64,000 bases of DNA from Hymenobacter gelipurpurascens (GTDB lineage Bacteria > Bacteroidota > Bacteroidia > Cytophagales > Hymenobacteraceae): contig NZ_FYEW01000001.1 of assembly GCF_900187375.1 (NCBI RefSeq), positions 248,001 to 312,000 of the forward strand, written 5' to 3'. The notes below the pieces were generated by a model that worked only from the letters and a program-made list of their open reading frames with translations, had not been told where the DNA came from and ran no database searches. Of this stretch, positions 61,372 through 64,000 are shown one piece after another. A program made the translations under genes and the position numbers. Within the stretch, counting starts at the first letter, position 1. Every line of letters begins with the position of its first letter.

Positions 61372-63945
61372 ATGGCGAAACATTCACATCCTTCTGATCA
61401 GCAAGAGTTTACTGGCTTCGTGCAGGTGCGCGGCGCCCGGGAGCACAACCTCAAGAACATCGACGTAGCTATTCCGCGCGATGCGCTGGTGGTGTTTACG
61501 GGCGTGTCGGGCTCCGGAAAATCGAGTCTGGCGTTTGGTACGCTCTACGCCGAGGCCCAGCGGCGCTACCTGGAGTCGGTGTCGCCGTATGCGCGGCGGC
61601 TGTTCCATCAGATGGCCGTGCCGGAAGTAGACGCCATTGATGGCCTACCGCCGGCCGTGGCCCTACAGCAGCAGCGCGGCACGCCCACCACGCGCTCCTC
61701 GGTGGGCAGCGTCACGACGCTTTCCAACCTGGTGCGCATGCTGTACTCGCGCGCCGGCGACTATCCCGTAGGCCAGCCCATTGTGTATGCCGAGGGTTTC
61801 TCGCCGAACACGCCGGAAGGAGCCTGCCCTACGTGCCATGGCCTGGGCCGCGTGTATGAGGTTACGGAGCAAACCATGGTGCCCGATCCGTCACTGACCA
61901 TACGGGAGCGAGCCATTGCGGCGTGGCCCCAGGCCTGGGGCGGTCAAAATCAGCGCGACATCCTCGTGACCATGGGCTTCGATATAGACCGCCCGTGGCG
62001 CGACTTACCCCAGAAAGACCGCGACTGGATTCTGTTCACCGAAGACCAGCCCGTAGTGCCCGTGTACCCCGGCTACTCGCCCCAGGAAACCCAGCGCGCC
62101 CTCAAACGCAAGGAGCCACCGAACTACATGGGCACTTTCACGGGGGTAAAGCGGCACGTGCTGCACACCTTCGCTACCACGCACAGCCCCCTCATGAAAA
62201 AGCGGGCCCTGCAGTACATGCTCAGCACCGAGTGCCCCCTGTGCCACGGCAAGCGCCTGCGGCCGGAGTCGCTTTCGGTGAAGTTCGCGGGCTTGGATAT
62301 TGCCGACCTTTCCAGTCTGCCTCTCAAGCGCGTGGCCACGCTGCTCAAGCCCTACGCCGAGGGTACTGCCGCTAGCCGCAAAAAGCACGATGCCGAGCAC
62401 CCCGAGCAGGTTATCGTGGCCCAGCGCATTGCCGCCGACCTGTGCGCCCGGCTGGCGGTGTTGCTCGATCTGGGGCTTGGGTACTTATCCTTGGAACGCA
62501 GTACACCCACGCTTTCGCCGGGAGAGCTGCAGCGCCTGCGGCTGGCTACTCAGCTGTACTCCAATCTGTTTGGGGTAGTGTATGTGCTCGATGAGCCCTC
62601 GGCCGGCCTGCATCCCTCCGATACGGAGGCGCTGCTGGCGGCCTTGGCCAGTCTCAAAAAGGCGGGAAACTCCTTGTTTGTTGTGGAGCACAACCTCGAT
62701 GTGATCCGCAAGGCTGATTGGCTCGTGGACGTAGGGCCGGCCGCCGGGGAACAGGGCGGTGAGGTGCTCTACAGCGGGCCGCCGACTGGCCTAACCAAGG
62801 TGGAAACCTCCCAAACCCGCCGTTTTCTATTCACTACCGATGCCGAGCCCGGCGCCGCCCGGACACCCCGCACACCTACCGGCTGGCTGCGGCTGCAGGG
62901 CGTCACGCGCAACAACCTGCAGCAACTGGATGTAGAATTTCCGCTGGGCGTGTTCACGACCGTTACGGGCGTGTCGGGCTCTGGCAAGTCAAGCTTGGTA
63001 AGCCAGGTGCTGGTGGAGTTGGTAGCCGAGCACCTAGGTCAGGAGGTGGAGGCCGACACGCCCGAAGGCGACCCGCTGGAGCAGGCGGCCCCACCGGAAA
63101 CCGGCGGCCAGATTGTGAGTGGCCTAGAGCACATCAAGCGCCTGGTGCGCGTCGATCAGAAACCCATTGGCCGTACGCCGCGCTCCAATATGGCTACCTA
63201 CACCGGCCTCTTCGACCACGTGCGGAAGCTGTTCGCGGCTACTCCTGCCGCCCGCAAGCGCCGCTACGATGCCGGCCGCTTCTCGTTCAACGTGGCCAAA
63301 GGGCGCTGCGAAAACTGCCAGGGCGAAGGCTTCGTGATGGTGGAGCTGCTGTTTCTGCCGAGCGTGTACGCACCCTGCCCGGTGTGCCACGGCGCCCGCT
63401 ACAACGCCAAAACCCTCGAAATAACCTACCGCGACAAGAACATTGCCGAGGTGCTGGGCCTTACCGTTGATGCCGCCTGGGAGTTCTTCGATGAAGAGCC
63501 TGCCATTCAGCGTGCCCTCACAGTACTGCGCGAAGTGGGTCTGGGCTACCTCCGCCTGGGCCAGCCCGCTACAGAGCTTTCCGGCGGCGAGGCCCAACGA
63601 ATCAAGCTGGCTACGGAGTTGCAGCGGGCACAGCGCGGCAACTCCCTCTACGTCCTCGATGAGCCTACCACTGGCCTACACCCCGCCGATGTGGAGAAGC
63701 TTCTGGCCCAACTAGATGGCTTGGTGGAAGCCGGCAATACCGTCATCGTAGTAGAACACGATATGCGCGTGGTAGCCAGCAGCGACTGGGTGATGGACAT
63801 CGGGCCCGGTGCCGGTGATGAGGGCGGGCGTGTAGTAGCGGCCGGCACTCCGGCGGCGGTTATAAAGTCAAAAGAAAGCCGTACCGCACCGTATCTGGCG
63901 CGTTTCCTGAACAATACGGAGCAGGCTACAGCACAAACTACCTAA
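61372..63945 (+). CDS. Class II UvrA (UvrA2-like) ABC ATPase
   Basis: An 857-aa UvrA-family protein with tandem ABC modules: two Walker A motifs ([12 protein letters not shown] near 46 and [12 protein letters not shown] near 530), signature motifs [13 protein letters not shown] and [13 protein letters not shown], Walker [12 protein letters not shown] and [11 protein letters not shown], and zinc modules [24 protein letters not shown] and CPVCHGAR. It is shorter than the 940-aa UvrA1 and lacks room for the UvrB-binding insertion, which fits UvrA2 proteins associated with drug or damage tolerance. Start taken at the ATG before AKHSHPSD. A second, canonical uvrA is expected elsewhere in the genome. 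Confidence 0.9.
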   Translation: MAKHSHPSDQQEFTGFVQVRGAREHNLKNIDVAIPRDALVVFTGVSGSGKSSLAFGTLYAEAQRRYLESVSPYARRLFHQMAVPEVDAIDGLPPAVALQQQRGTPTTRSSVGSVTTLSNLVRMLYSRAGDYPVGQPIVYAEGFSPNTPEGACPTCHGLGRVYEVTEQTMVPDPSLTIRERAIAAWPQAWGGQNQRDILVTMGFDIDRPWRDLPQKDRDWILFTEDQPVVPVYPGYSPQETQRALKRKEPPNYMGTFTGVKRHVLHTFATTHSPLMKKRALQYMLSTECPLCHGKRLRPESLSVKFAGLDIADLSSLPLKRVATLLKPYAEGTAASRKKHDAEHPEQVIVAQRIAADLCARLAVLLDLGLGYLSLERSTPTLSPGELQRLRLATQLYSNLFGVVYVLDEPSAGLHPSDTEALLAALASLKKAGNSLFVVEHNLDVIRKADWLVDVGPAAGEQGGEVLYSGPPTGLTKVETSQTRRFLFTTDAEPGAARTPRTPTGWLRLQGVTRNNLQQLDVEFPLGVFTTVTGVSGSGKSSLVSQVLVELVAEHLGQEVEADTPEGDPLEQAAPPETGGQIVSGLEHIKRLVRVDQKPIGRTPRSNMATYTGLFDHVRKLFAATPAARKRRYDAGRFSFNVAKGRCENCQGEGFVMVELLFLPSVYAPCPVCHGARYNAKTLEITYRDKNIAEVLGLTVDAAWEFFDEEPAIQRALTVLREVGLGYLRLGQPATELSGGEAQRIKLATELQRAQRGNSLYVLDEPTTGLHPADVEKLLAQLDGLVEAGNTVIVVEHDMRVVASSDWVMDIGPGAGDEGGRVVAAGTPAAVIKSKESRTAPYLARFLNNTEQATAQTT

Positions 63946-63962
63946 GTTGTGCTGTAGCCTGC
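63921..63962 (+). terminator. Hairpin overlapping the end of the UvrA2 gene
   Basis: 16-bp perfect arms (gcaggctacagcacaa and its complement) with the stop codon in the loop. No U-run follows, so it may be an RNA-stabilising end. Confidence 0.6.
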
Positions 63963-64000
63963 TTATGCAAGTCAGGAGAGTGGCCTAGGCCTATTCCTTC

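Larger units (their letters stand above)
2716..63988. repeat. Over-represented octamer CTAGGCCA / TGGCCTAG
   Basis: Reading the window I located 57 exact copies on one strand or the other (a minimum). 34 lie in or overlap spacers although spacers are roughly a tenth of the sequence; the rest are inside genes. The context extends to CTAGGCCA[G/C]T. Representative positions: 2716, 5300, 10123, 15176, 24790, 27860, 36766, 46242, 48411, 48478, 52555, 57768, 60188, 63981. None lies between 38333 and 46005. Confidence 0.85.

Overview
The window reads as a stretch of chromosome from a Bacteroidota species, most likely Hymenobacter or a close relative (Hymenobacteraceae). The evidence is high-GC coding DNA, several large secreted proteins ending in type IX secretion (T9SS) sorting domains, promoter boxes of the Bacteroidota type (TTG, 20 bases, TAnnTTTG), absence of Shine-Dalgarno sequences, and family members typical of the group. 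No rRNA, insertion sequence, prophage block or CRISPR array is visible. The species call is inference from gene content.

Layout. 1-5.3 kb: acyltransferase, an fmt-folA pair, a NamZ-type muramidase and a LolE/FtsX-like permease. 5.5-16.3 kb: a T9SS-exported nuclease-like protein, a divergent qorB/HxlR quinone-response pair, an M23 peptidase, a PaaE-like reductase, an M3 oligopeptidase, a lipoprotein and thiL. 16.5-20 kb: a minus-strand run ending with rlmD. 20.3-26.8 kb: two giant surface proteins. 27-34.3 kb: two SDR enzymes, two identical tRNA-Lys genes flanking a GH88 hydrolase, and a GH63-like glucosidase. 34.5-36.7 kb: a RecE-like nuclease, then asnA behind a long structured leader. 36.8-46 kb: an amine oxidase, small unknowns and a polysaccharide locus (GT2 synthase fused to a GH26-like domain, a TIM-barrel hydrolase, a beta-helix T9SS protein). 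46.1-64 kb: an M61 peptidase, another T9SS protein, RtcB, SelO, a SWIM-SNF2 helicase, an LRR-protein kinase, a 2H phosphoesterase, MsrB and a class II UvrA.

The two most unusual signals are regulatory or genomic rather than protein families. First, asnA is preceded by a 28-codon open reading frame in which 8 of residues 6-16 are asparagine, followed by mutually exclusive antiterminator and terminator hairpins. This is the architecture of a ribosome-mediated, asparagine-sensing attenuator. Second, the octamer CTAGGCCA (extended CTAGGCCA[G/C]T) occurs at least 57 times on the two strands, where about two are expected. It is concentrated in spacers and often forms the inverted base of terminators between convergent genes, as DNA uptake sequences do in Neisseria and Haemophilus. 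It is absent from the 7.7 kb containing the polysaccharide locus, which suggests that this segment is a more recent arrival.

Other recurring structure: long perfect hairpins separate almost every convergent gene pair; about 100-nt REP-like inverted repeats occupy five spacers; and four genes have a start codon only 4-5 bases after the -7 box, implying leaderless transcripts.
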